A stretch of 64,000 bases of DNA from Micromonospora sp. C95 (GTDB taxonomy: Bacteria; Actinomycetota; Actinomycetes; Mycobacteriales; Micromonosporaceae), in assembly GCF_018070465.1 (NCBI RefSeq), contig NZ_JAGPXT010000005.1:124001-188000 (forward strand), in the 5' to 3' direction. The notes below the pieces were generated by a model. The model worked only from the letters and a program-made list of their open reading frames with translations, was not told the origin of the DNA and searched no databases. The translations under genes and the position numbers were made by a program. Shown here piece by piece: positions 45,301 to 53,205 of the stretch; positions within the stretch are counted from its first letter, which is position 1, and every line of letters begins with the position of its first letter.

Positions 45301-45634
45301 CGGTCTCGACGTGCAGAACCTCGTCTCCACCGTGTTCGTCGGCCGGATCGCCGAAGACGCCGAGATCGCCTCCGAGGCGCTGCGGCTGCTGCGCGTACCG
45401 GTGGACGACGGCTACGAGGCCACCCTCGCCTCCCTCTCCACCGCCGACGCGACCTCCGCCAACCGGCTCGGCTTCCGAGAGTTCGTGATGCGCGACGTCG
45501 ACGGCCGGGTCCAGAAGGTCCGAGTCGACGTCTCCTACGTGGATGGACTGCTGGACCACCTCGACACCACCCCCGCCGCCATCGCCGCCGCCGCAGGGGT
45601 GCTGCCGACCGTGCTGCCTGACATGGAGGCGTGA
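42335..45634 (+). CDS. VirB4/TrbE-like type IV secretion ATPase with long Pro-rich N terminus
   Basis: The 1099-aa protein has about 245 Pro/Ala/Arg-rich disordered residues, then a VirB4-type region with FGDRDPAVELAITEIAGHLTF, a CagE-like domain, and an AAA_10 ATPase. Walker A is EPGGGKST (710-717), Walker B lies around LVGLDEAHF (Asp949-Glu950), and LVASQNPRDILGLD is the sensor-type region. VirB4 ATPases power pilin or substrate movement and are the hallmark of type IV systems. No VirB11 is seen. AGGGCG lies before ATG 42335. Confidence 0.82.
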   Translation: MSRSATPGSPAGRPAAPHGNRARSFDYPESDELDETTLDPALATTPGHGSVGVFQAPRPPQRRAVPADPAPASRDGADIDSPFLDLFGGAYPRPGSAQRGNGLPARALPQQPHPAPPPAVAPTPAARRPAPPPVPPRPPDPTPAAPPRHPVEGAMAATSTPPAPPRVVPTPADRLPTARPPADDRPAGNDRPLREDRRVPDDDAAPADEPRTPRRVAPSTNRPAPRQRSVDHRDRPIKPARVRPPKIKFGDRDPAVELAITEIAGHLTFTPNTVTAWYWLPEVRWAFRPDAEREALLSAISEQYAGLAGFRLHLRRTTRPFPADEWARTIDANTAAPLPDVPGTPGWAEHLVSAQRHLLSVNHAEGQTYLGVTFARRSLGDSLTERLLRTFGRGVADGERRKLGRTVEQFDEVLGAFGMRGRRVTAHELEWLLYRSVALCMAPPGTLSPITDGRWERGDLLALTEQVERYRTPYGSTVKLVHRMTGEERHVAVLAVGRMEPLEIPERHEPWLHFHERLPWPMELSTRVDILGSGDSFRNLEHRLRMIRSQQLDYAEHGIDAPPELERLAKRALVIGDEMTTGLPVDSARAHGWHRIAVGGRTREECLERARRLIQLYSRELRISLQHPKNQDWLAREFIPGEPIANTGYVRRMPVNLLAAALPQAASTVGDRRGDLIGRTAGTCRRPVFLDLHFPMEVRERSGLAVFVAEPGGGKSTLLGALGYLAARRGVQVTLLDPSGPLARLCAMPELRPYSRVLNLTGSEHGTLAPYSLIPTPLRSEFATGAAGDREFEIAVSNARAERRMLVQDICMMLVPPQVAREASTATLFRHAVRQVPAEETSTLDDVVTCLGRLNDDAGRELANLLLDTAEMPLAMLFFGRPPEGLLGPDAALTVITMAGLRLPDLKIEREYWSAEEALALPMLHTAHRLAVRRCYGGSMASRKLVGLDEAHFMEGWRSGRSFLVRLARDSRKWNLAALVASQNPRDILGLDVQNLVSTVFVGRIAEDAEIASEALRLLRVPVDDGYEATLASLSTADATSANRLGFREFVMRDVDGRVQKVRVDVSYVDGLLDHLDTTPAAIAAAAGVLPTVLPDMEA

Positions 45635-45635
45635 C

Positions 45636-47576
45636 ATGGCGAGGGCCCGGGCACGGATCACGGCGCTCCTCCTGACACTCGGCATCCTCGCCGCAGCCAC
45701 GATCAGCTGGCCCGGGCTCACGGCCACACCGGCGTACGCGGCTCCGGCCGGGTACCAGGCCGCGGCGGCCGAACTCTGCACGACCGAGGAGTGGCAGGTC
45801 GACTTCCGTGCCTGCGTCACCAAACTGCAGCAGGTGGCGGAGTCGGAGGCGACCTGCCGTAATCCCCCGACGCCGACTGCGCCGGATTCTGGCATCGCCG
45901 GGTGGTTCGCTTCCCGTCCTGAGGCCTCCAAGCTTCCCGGCCCGAAGGGCTACTACAGCGACTACGGCTACGCCGGTTACAGCTACAGCACCTACGACAT
46001 CGATTCCGGCTGCGCGACCACGCTGCTGCACCCGGACTACAAGTTCACAAACACCATCGCCAACGGCGAGTTCATGATGGCGACGGCGATCATCGGCGCC
46101 TCGAACGCCCTGCGTGAACGCGCCTGGGATCCGGGCACCATGTGGGGCTGGGCGGATCCCCTGGTGGACCAGGCCACCAAGGCGATCTACCAGAAGGTGT
46201 TCAGCGTCTTCGGCATCGTCACGCTCTGCGTGGTCGGGCTCTACCTGCTCTGGCGCTCACGCCAGTCCGACATGAGCAGCGCGATGACCACGGCGGGCTG
46301 GGCGTTGGTGGTCATGATGGCGGTCACCGCGCTGGCCGCGTGGCCGGTCAAGTCCGCGAACCTCGCCGACGGTGCCCTCGTCTCCACGCTCGGTGTCGTG
46401 CACGACGCGGTGGGCCCGGCCGCCAAGGACGTGCCGCCGGACCGGTGTGCGATGCCAAATCCGGATGCCTGCACCGACAAACGTCCACCGGCGGTCCGAG
46501 CCAGCGACACGGCCACGGAGGCGATGCTCTACCGGAACTGGCTGCGCGGTGTGCTCGGCTCCGCCGACAGCGAGACCGCCAAGAAGTACGGTGCGGCGCT
46601 CTACGACGCCAAGTCGCTGTCCTGGGGGGAGGCCGAGAAGATCCGGACCAGTCCAGAACTTCGCGAGGCCACCATCAGCGCGAAGAAGCAGCAGTGGATG
46701 ACGGTGGCCGCGCAGATCGAGCGGGAAGATCCGGAGGCCTACGAGTACCTGAAGGGTGTCCGGGACATGGACCGGGTGGGCGCCGGGTTCATCGCGGTGC
46801 TCGCCGCCCTGCTCTTCGCGATGTTCGACCTGACCGCGTCACTGCTGGTGCTGCTCGGCTTTCTGATCTTCCGATGGGCGGTGATCGCGGCGCCGATCCT
46901 GGGCACCATCGGTCTGCTCCGACCGGCCAGCGCCGGTCTGCGACGGCTGGGCAACGCAGTGGTGGCGGCGCTGTTCAACATCGCGATCTTCGGCACCGGT
47001 GCCGCCATCTACCTCTTCGCGGTCGACCTCATCATGAGCACGGCCACCCTTCCCGGCTGGCTTCAGGTGGTGCTGGTCTGGCTCTGCGGGGTGGTCGGCT
47101 GGCTGCTGCTGCGCCCCTACCGCCGGATCACCCAGCTCGGCGGCAAGGACAACAGCGAGGCGGTCAGTTCGGCGGGCTCCTGGCACCGCCGGTTCTTTCG
47201 GGACATGCGCACCGCGGCCCGCCTCGACGTCGCCGAGCCGGGCGGCACCGCCGAGCCGAGCGTGGGACGGCGTCGGGCAGTGGCGCCGGAGCAGCCGAGG
47301 GTGCGTCCGGAGGCTCGGCCGGATCCGGTGCCGGCGGGGACGCCGGCCGCCGCGAAACGACCGGACGATCCGAGGACGGATGGCACCGACGGCCCCACCC
47401 GGGAGCAGCGCTCCAAGGCCGCCCCGGTGGCTCCCAGGCCGCGTCGGCGGCAGCCGGCTTCCTGGACCGAGCCGGACGTGCCGGACGAGAACCCCGCCTA
47501 CGTCATCTACCGTCCCGGCTCGGCCGAACGGGCTCCGGAGAAGCCGGCACCACGGGTCCGCTCCGAGGCCCGGTGA
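45636..47576 (+). CDS. VirB6/TrbL-like polytopic channel protein
   Basis: From ATG 45636 (GGAGG upstream) the 646-aa protein has a signal-like N terminus (residues about 1-36), a Cys-containing loop region to about residue 180, membrane segments at about 188-207, 218-238, 381-435 (a hydrophobic pair), 439-467 and 475-494, and a Pro/Arg/Glu-rich cytoplasmic tail of about 140 residues. VirB6/TrbL proteins form the inner-membrane channel of type IV systems; here it follows the VirB4-like gene directly (1-bp gap). The tail ends before the VirB8-like gene. Confidence 0.65.
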   Translation: MARARARITALLLTLGILAAATISWPGLTATPAYAAPAGYQAAAAELCTTEEWQVDFRACVTKLQQVAESEATCRNPPTPTAPDSGIAGWFASRPEASKLPGPKGYYSDYGYAGYSYSTYDIDSGCATTLLHPDYKFTNTIANGEFMMATAIIGASNALRERAWDPGTMWGWADPLVDQATKAIYQKVFSVFGIVTLCVVGLYLLWRSRQSDMSSAMTTAGWALVVMMAVTALAAWPVKSANLADGALVSTLGVVHDAVGPAAKDVPPDRCAMPNPDACTDKRPPAVRASDTATEAMLYRNWLRGVLGSADSETAKKYGAALYDAKSLSWGEAEKIRTSPELREATISAKKQQWMTVAAQIEREDPEAYEYLKGVRDMDRVGAGFIAVLAALLFAMFDLTASLLVLLGFLIFRWAVIAAPILGTIGLLRPASAGLRRLGNAVVAALFNIAIFGTGAAIYLFAVDLIMSTATLPGWLQVVLVWLCGVVGWLLLRPYRRITQLGGKDNSEAVSSAGSWHRRFFRDMRTAARLDVAEPGGTAEPSVGRRRAVAPEQPRVRPEARPDPVPAGTPAAAKRPDDPRTDGTDGPTREQRSKAAPVAPRPRRRQPASWTEPDVPDENPAYVIYRPGSAERAPEKPAPRVRSEAR

Positions 47577-47581
47577 CAACC

Positions 47582-48133
47582 ATGCGTCGGGCGATCGAGT
47601 TCCTGTTCCGGCGGTTGCTGCGGTCCCGGCTGGGTGTCGCACTCGGCATGGCCGTACTGGTACTCGGGGTGGTAGGGGCAGCCAGGTTGGTGGCGGGCCC
47701 GAGCGACCCGGCGGCCGGGCTCAGTAATCGCCCGGCCGACCCGATCACCACGGTGCACCCGACCACCGGGGACGACGGCGCGATCTCCACGACCACGACT
47801 CCGTCCCCGATCACCCGGCCGGGCCAGCCGACACCGGACCTGGTCGCCGAACGCTTCACCGCCGCCTGGCTAGGCCGCCCGGGCCAGGCCGCCGAGGACT
47901 GGCACGACGCGCTACGTCCGCTCTCGACCACCGGCCTGACCGAGAAGCTCTCCGGCGCCGACCCGGCCGAAGTGCCCGCCAGCGCGGTCACCGGCGACGT
48001 GACACTCCGCCCACGCGGCGAGACCTTCGTAGAGGCGACGATCCCGCTCGACGGCGGGCAACTCCGGCTCGAACTGCTGGCACCCGACGGGCGATGGTTG
48101 GTGGACGCGGTGGACTGGAGCCGGGATGAGTGA
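47582..48133 (+). CDS. VirB8/TcpC-like NTF2-fold membrane protein
   Basis: The 183-aa protein has one membrane anchor (GVALGMAVLVLGVVGAARLV, about residues 18-37), a Thr/Pro linker, and a C-terminal domain from about residue 85 (DLVAERFTAAWLGRPGQAAEDWHDALRPL) that fits an NTF2-like fold, ending in LAPDGRWLVDAVDW. This is the VirB8/TcpC topology, the periplasmic or cell-wall scaffold of type IV systems. It ends eight bases inside the next gene. Identification rests on topology and context, not strong motifs. Confidence 0.6.
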   Translation: MRRAIEFLFRRLLRSRLGVALGMAVLVLGVVGAARLVAGPSDPAAGLSNRPADPITTVHPTTGDDGAISTTTTPSPITRPGQPTPDLVAERFTAAWLGRPGQAAEDWHDALRPLSTTGLTEKLSGADPAEVPASAVTGDVTLRPRGETFVEATIPLDGGQLRLELLAPDGRWLVDAVDWSRDE

Positions 48134-49289
48134 GTACCGTCCCCGGCCGCCGGTCCGGACCGGCGCTCTCGCCGCCGCGCTGACCGCGACGTTGGTGCTG
48201 CTCTGCTGCACCGGTGGCGCGGGCGCCTTCTTCCTCACCGAACTGGGTGGCGACGCTGCCGAGCAGCTGGCCCCGGCCAGCATGGAGTGCACCGGCGACT
48301 TCGAGGTCGACGCCACCGGCAAGATGCCGCGCTTTGCCGAGTACGGGGAACGCCAGCTGCGGAACGCCGCCAAGATCATCAACGTCGGCCAGGAGATGAA
48401 GGTGCCGCCGCGGGGCTGGGTGATCGCGGTGGCGACCGCGATGCAGGAGTCACGGCTGCTCAACCTGGCGAACAGCACGGTCGGCGAGTCGCGGGACATC
48501 CCGAACGAGGGGATCGGGGCCGACCACGACTCCGTCGGTCTCTTCCAGCAACGGGCCTCGTGGGGCACGGTCGCCCAACGGATGGATCCCGAGTACGCGT
48601 CCCGCAAGTTCTACGAGAAGCTGGTCGACGTGACCGACTGGGAGAAACTGCCGCTGACCGTGGCCGCCCAGCGGGTCCAGATCAGCGCCTTCCCGGACGC
48701 GTACGCCAAGCACGAGGAGCTCGCCGCCCGCATCGTGGATGCGCTGGCCGGCGGCGCGGCCCGCACCGCGCTGATCGCCGGAGAGGAGGTGTGCGACGCC
48801 GCAGCGGGCGGCGAGATCGCCGCCTCCGGCTGGACCGCACCGATTCCGGGCGGGGTCGGCTCCGGATTCCGGACCGCCAGTCGGCCCGGGCACAACGGTG
48901 TGGACATCTCCGCACCAAAGGGCACCGACATCAGGGTCGCGGCGACCGGCCGGGTGCTGGTCGCCCGCTGCGACCCCGACCGGAGAGGGCGACTCAGCTG
49001 TGACGTGGACGGCTGGCCCGGCAAGGGGGGCTGCGGTTGGTTCGTCGACGTGCTGCACGCCCAGGGCATCATCACCCGCTACTGCCATCTGGCGGACCCG
49101 CCCCGGGTCGCCGTGGGCGACACGGTGCAGGCCGGTGACGTGATCGGCGATGTGGGCAGCAGCGGCAACTCCTCCGGACCACACCTGCACTTCGAGGTGC
49201 ATGTCGACGGCGATCGCAGCAGCCGGGGCGCCATCGACCCGGTCCCGTTCATGCGGTCGAAGGGCGCGCCGTTGAAGGGCGCCGGGTGA
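48126..49289 (+). CDS. Bifunctional wall hydrolase: lysozyme-like and M23 peptidase (VirB1/TcpG-like)
   Basis: The 387-aa membrane-anchored protein (TM about residues 16-37) has a lysozyme/transglycosylase-like region (AMQESRLL, catalytic Glu candidate; DHDSVGLFQQRASWG, about 139-153) and a C-terminal M23 metallopeptidase with GHNGVDIS (Hx3D) and HLHFEVHVDG (HxH), preceded by CGWFVDVLHAQGI. Two-domain wall hydrolases of this kind open peptidoglycan for Gram-positive conjugation machines. ATG 48126 overlaps the previous gene by 8 bp. This is strong support for a trans-envelope machine. Confidence 0.85.
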   Translation: MSEYRPRPPVRTGALAAALTATLVLLCCTGGAGAFFLTELGGDAAEQLAPASMECTGDFEVDATGKMPRFAEYGERQLRNAAKIINVGQEMKVPPRGWVIAVATAMQESRLLNLANSTVGESRDIPNEGIGADHDSVGLFQQRASWGTVAQRMDPEYASRKFYEKLVDVTDWEKLPLTVAAQRVQISAFPDAYAKHEELAARIVDALAGGAARTALIAGEEVCDAAAGGEIAASGWTAPIPGGVGSGFRTASRPGHNGVDISAPKGTDIRVAATGRVLVARCDPDRRGRLSCDVDGWPGKGGCGWFVDVLHAQGIITRYCHLADPPRVAVGDTVQAGDVIGDVGSSGNSSGPHLHFEVHVDGDRSSRGAIDPVPFMRSKGAPLKGAG

Positions 49290-49302
49290 AGCACGGGCCG
49301 TC

Positions 49303-49896
49303 ATGACCGAACCGCTTCCGGACCCGTTCGCCGACCAGCCCGACTGGGCTCCCCAGCCGCCCCGTCCGATCGAGATCGTCCCCGCTGCGGGAAGCGTCGA
49401 ACTGCGCGGACGGCGGGTAATTGTCGGACTGCCCGGCCTGGGTTGGCGTGCCGACCTGCGGGCCGACGAACGGGTCGTGCAGAACAGCCGCACCTACGTC
49501 CCGGTCATCCCGGAACACGAGTGGTACCGCGCCGAGTCCGACCAGGTCGAGGTCTTCGCCCCGCTGGTGCCGGTCGAACGGGTCTGGGTCGAGACGGTCG
49601 GCCCAGCGACCGGACCGACGACGGACGGACGCCTGCGGCTCGTCTCGTTGGACGCACCGGCCCACCCAGCCCCGACGCCGGTCTTCGAGGCGGACTCGGT
49701 CACCGGGCGACGGGTCGTGCACATGGTCGGCGCCGTCGAGCACCGTGATCTTCGTGCCGTCACCGAGACCTACTCGGGTGCCGAGGGCGACATCTGCGTG
49801 CGGGTGACCCCCGAGATGGAGTGGTACCGCTGGGCCTGGCGCGGCCAGTCACCGACCACCCTGGAGGTACCGGTCCACGTGCTGTGGGTGGAGTGA
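49303..49896 (+). CDS. Type IV-block protein with an internal domain duplication
   Basis: The 197-aa soluble protein contains two related segments: PVIPEHEWYRAESDQVEVFAP (about residues 70-90, followed by VERVWVE) and RVTPEMEWYRWAWRGQSPTTL (about 167-187, followed by VHVLWVE). The shared PExEWYR and WVE marks suggest a duplicated beta module joined by a Pro/Gly linker. No signal peptide or membrane segment is seen. It is the last gene of the first type IV-like transcription unit and converges with the next gene, 3 bp away. No family is recognised. Confidence 0.55.
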   Translation: MTEPLPDPFADQPDWAPQPPRPIEIVPAAGSVELRGRRVIVGLPGLGWRADLRADERVVQNSRTYVPVIPEHEWYRAESDQVEVFAPLVPVERVWVETVGPATGPTTDGRLRLVSLDAPAHPAPTPVFEADSVTGRRVVHMVGAVEHRDLRAVTETYSGAEGDICVRVTPEMEWYRWAWRGQSPTTLEVPVHVLWVE

Positions 49897-49899
49897 GGT

Positions 49900-50454
49900 T
49901 TAGTTGGCGGTCGCTGAGCAGACCCGCCAGTCCTCGTTGAACCGGGTGGTGAACGTCCATGCCTGCCGGTCACTCTGTCGGATACCGTCCACCTCTGCCG
50001 TGAAGGTCAGGTCGACGCGCACCTCAGCGCTGTCGTCGACCCTAATCACCTGGAACCTTTCCCAACTAACCCACATTGTCGTGGCAAACCGCTGCTCGCG
50101 GGCCGCTAGGTCGTCCCTGAGCCGTCGAAGCGCATCAAACTCGGTCACACCATCGCAGCTGAACAGGCGTGACCGCACGTCGTTCTGATCGACCAGATAC
50201 GAGCGAAGGTAGCTATCCACTACTACGGCGGGGGTGCTGCGGTCGGGGGTGACGGCTCGGTCGTAGACGAGATAGCCGACCACCCCGCCAGCCAGGCAGA
50301 GCGCCGCGACCACCCCCGCCACCACGGTCAGCACCGTACGCAGGCGTCTCCGGGGCTGGCGCGGCGCCGGCGCGACCGCAGGCGGTGCCAACTCCTCCGG
50401 CGGGGTCCGCTGCGCCGGTACGCGGGAGACCTGGGAACCGGCGGAGGGCGGCAC
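49900..50454 (-). CDS. Single-pass NTF2-like membrane protein, atypical codon use
   Basis: From GTG 50454 (GGGGG upstream) the 184-aa protein has a Pro-rich cytoplasmic head, one anchor (VLTVVAGVVAALCLAGGVVGYLVY, about residues 39-62) and a C-terminal NTF2-like domain with two Cys that may pair (SRLFSCDG and WRVCSATAN). The C-terminal half uses non-preferred codons (GTT, AGT, GAA, AGG, ATT) unlike the neighbours, a sign of a different history. It is the only minus-strand gene in the type IV-like block. A VirB8-like accessory is possible. Confidence 0.6.
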   Translation of the reverse strand: MPPSAGSQVSRVPAQRTPPEELAPPAVAPAPRQPRRRLRTVLTVVAGVVAALCLAGGVVGYLVYDRAVTPDRSTPAVVVDSYLRSYLVDQNDVRSRLFSCDGVTEFDALRRLRDDLAAREQRFATTMWVSWERFQVIRVDDSAEVRVDLTFTAEVDGIRQSDRQAWTFTTRFNEDWRVCSATAN

Positions 50455-50661
50455 TGATTCCACCCCCTGAGGCTATCCGCTGGCGGCCCAGGACCCAATG
50501 CCCCAGATTTGGCAGATCGTGACCGAACGCTGCCGATGGGTGAGATCCCTGACAACAACGGCGCAGCGCCGCCCCGCATCCCGGAGGTGGAGCCCTCGCT
50601 GGGATACCGTCACTTCTGCCCGGCGAGTGGGTGCCGACCTCGGGCGGAGGGGGTGGACACG

Positions 50662-53205
50662 GTGGGCGGTCCGAAGGCACGGACGCTCCGCGCCGCCGCG
50701 CTGCACCGCCGGGCCGCCGCGACGGTCGCGGCGGCGGCGACGGTCCTCGACGAGACCCGTCCCGTTCCAGCTGACCAGCGCCGCCAGTACGCGCTTGCCG
50801 AGCGGCTGCGCGACGCGGCCACCGTGCTCGCCCCGGGTTGGGCCGGTGCCACGCTGGACGCGGTCGCCTCGGCGCACCCCGCCGGGGAGGGGCCGCCGCC
50901 GTTCGTCCGGGTGGGCACGGCTGCTCCGCTGGACGACGCACGTTTCCCGGCGCTGGTGCCGATGTTCGGCAGCGGACACCTCGCGATTGACACCGACGCG
51001 CAGGACCCACGGGCTGCCGGGCTGCTGCGGGCGGTACTGCTGCGCGTGCTGGCGGCGACACCGGCGGGGGCACTGCTGGTACGGGCGGTGGACGCGACGG
51101 GCGTCGCGCTGGCACCGTTCGCGGCGCTCGGCGACGCCGGGGTGCTGGCCCCGCCGGCCACCGACGCCGACGGTCTGCGGGCCGTGCTGACGGAGGCGGA
51201 GCGGTGGGTGGCGCCGGACGCCTCCGGCTCTCGCCAGCACGAGCGTTCGCTGCTGTTGGTGCTCGCCGCGCTGCCCGAAGCGCACCGGCCGGGCGATCTG
51301 GCGCGGATCGAGGCACTCGCCGAGCAGGGACCCGCAGCCGGATTGCACCTGGTGGTGGCGGGGTGGCCGGCAGCTGACCGGTCCGCGCTGCCCAGGGCCA
51401 CGCCGCTGGCGATGCGAACGGCCTACGCCCTGCTCGGTGATCCGCCGGGTGCGGCGTTCGCCGGCACCGGCGGAGGTTTGAACTCCCCGGTCTTCGTCGA
51501 CCCGGATCCGCCGGCCGAGTTGGTGGACACCGTGTGCCGCCGGATCGCCGCCCAGGTCGAGGCCGGCACCCGACTCGCCCTGTCGCACCTGCTGCCGCCG
51601 ACGGACGAACTGCGGCCGGCTGCCGGGACGGACGGGCTGACCAGCACCGTCGGCGACGCCGGCGGACGGCCGGTCTCGCTCGGCTTCACCGAACTGACTC
51701 CACACTGGTTGGTCAGCGGCCGGTCGCGGGACTGCCGGTCCACCTTCCTGACCACGGCCCTGCTCGGCCTCGTCGCGCGGTACGGCCCGGACGAGCTGTC
51801 GCTGTATCTGGTGGACCTCGGTGCCGGTGAGTCTTTCGCGGAATTCCTGCAGACCGAACGGGACAGGTCCTGGATCCCGCAGGTCCGGGCGGCCGCGATG
51901 GCCGCCGACCGGGAGTACGTCCTGGATCTGCTGGACCAGTTGACGGCGGAGGTGCAGCGGCGGGCGGCGGCGTCCGCCCGCGCAGGCGGGCAGCACTTCG
52001 CCGAGTTGCGGAAACATCGCCCGCTCCCCCGGGTCGTCTGTGTGCTGGAGAACCTGCAGGTGCTCCTCAGCGAACGGGACCGGCTCTCCGCCGAGGTGGC
52101 CGCCCGGCTGGACGCACTTGCCAGGACCGGACGGGCGTACGGTGTTCATCTGGTGCTGGCCGGCGAGGGTGACCTGGGCCTGGGCACCCGTTCCGACGGA
52201 GGGCAGCGGGACTCCCTGCCGGGCCAGTTCCCGGTGCGGGTGGCGCTGCCTGGCGGCGGGGCGGTGCTGGCACCCACGAACGACGCCGCGGCCGGTCTGC
52301 CGGTGGGCAGCGCGGTGGTCAATACCGCGGGCGGGCTCGGCGGCCCACGCGGAGCGATCCGGGGTCATGAGCGGATGGTCCGGTTCCCCGACCCGGCGGA
52401 CGAGCCGGAGGCGGTTGCCGGGCTGCGCCATCGCCTCTGGACGGCCCGCCCGCCGAACGCGACGCCACCCGTGGTCTTCGCCGGGTACGCGCGTCCGCTG
52501 CTGAACAACGATCCCCGCTATCGGGCAGCCGTCGCGGGGCAGTCGACGGCACCGGCCGCCTTGCTGGGGCGGGTGGTGGATGTGGCGCGCAGCACGGCGG
52601 CGGTACCGTTCGGACCGTCGGCGGGCCGCAACCTCGCGGTTCTCGGTCCGCGACCTGCCGGCTGTCGCCTGCTGGCGACGGCCGCCCACAGCACCGCAGC
52701 CCATCATCGGGCCGGTACGGCGCGGTTCGTGGTGGCCGTGGCGGACGCCGAGGCAGCGCAGCTGGCGGACACTCTGGTAGCGGAGTTGGCCGAGCGTCAC
52801 CAGGTCGACCGGGTGGACCTCGCCGGGCTGGTCGCCGTGGCGGACGCCGGCGAGCCGGCGTACCTGGTCGTCTTCGGGCTGGACGTGGCGCCGGCCGAGC
52901 AGTTGCCCCCGGCCCGGCTGCGGGCTCTGCTGCGCGACGGGCCGCCGGCCGGGCAGCACCTGCTCGGTTGGTGGCGTACCGTGCCGTCGTTCGCGACGCT
53001 CGTGGAGCCGGACGAGACGGTGGACAAGCTGACGGCCGTGGCGGTGGCGGGTGTGCCGGGGGCCCAGCTCACTCCGGTCTTCGGCCGTCCGGTGGAGTGG
53101 CGGCCCCGGCCCGACCGGGTGGTGCTCTGGGACGGGCCGGCGGAACGCGGTGTGGTGCTGGTTCCGTACGAGGTGCCCGGCAGCGTGCAGGGGGAACCCG
53201 GATGA
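50662..53205 (+). CDS. FtsK/EccC-like protein with degenerate P-loops
   Basis: GTG 50662 with GGAGGGGG eight bases upstream gives 847 aa (a TTG at 50509 would add 51). The FtsK-type core is recognisable: LVSGRSRDCRSTFLTTALLG (residues about 350-369) followed by LSLYLVDLGAGESFAEF, but the P-loop has Cys358 and Arg359 in place of the conserved Gly and Lys, and the Walker B position reads VCVLENLQ. A second domain with LGPRPAGCRLLA (about 662-673) is also broken. Such multi-domain FtsK proteins act in DNA or protein translocation (EccC), where some domains are inactive. It follows the type IV-like block and heads a two-gene unit. Confidence 0.75.
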   Translation: MGGPKARTLRAAALHRRAAATVAAAATVLDETRPVPADQRRQYALAERLRDAATVLAPGWAGATLDAVASAHPAGEGPPPFVRVGTAAPLDDARFPALVPMFGSGHLAIDTDAQDPRAAGLLRAVLLRVLAATPAGALLVRAVDATGVALAPFAALGDAGVLAPPATDADGLRAVLTEAERWVAPDASGSRQHERSLLLVLAALPEAHRPGDLARIEALAEQGPAAGLHLVVAGWPAADRSALPRATPLAMRTAYALLGDPPGAAFAGTGGGLNSPVFVDPDPPAELVDTVCRRIAAQVEAGTRLALSHLLPPTDELRPAAGTDGLTSTVGDAGGRPVSLGFTELTPHWLVSGRSRDCRSTFLTTALLGLVARYGPDELSLYLVDLGAGESFAEFLQTERDRSWIPQVRAAAMAADREYVLDLLDQLTAEVQRRAAASARAGGQHFAELRKHRPLPRVVCVLENLQVLLSERDRLSAEVAARLDALARTGRAYGVHLVLAGEGDLGLGTRSDGGQRDSLPGQFPVRVALPGGGAVLAPTNDAAAGLPVGSAVVNTAGGLGGPRGAIRGHERMVRFPDPADEPEAVAGLRHRLWTARPPNATPPVVFAGYARPLLNNDPRYRAAVAGQSTAPAALLGRVVDVARSTAAVPFGPSAGRNLAVLGPRPAGCRLLATAAHSTAAHHRAGTARFVVAVADAEAAQLADTLVAELAERHQVDRVDLAGLVAVADAGEPAYLVVFGLDVAPAEQLPPARLRALLRDGPPAGQHLLGWWRTVPSFATLVEPDETVDKLTAVAVAGVPGAQLTPVFGRPVEWRPRPDRVVLWDGPAERGVVLVPYEVPGSVQGEPG

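Noticed and set aside
43979..45931. A long minus-strand frame opposite the VirB4-like gene
   Set aside because: It mirrors a gene with clear Walker motifs; no motif or ribosome site of its own.
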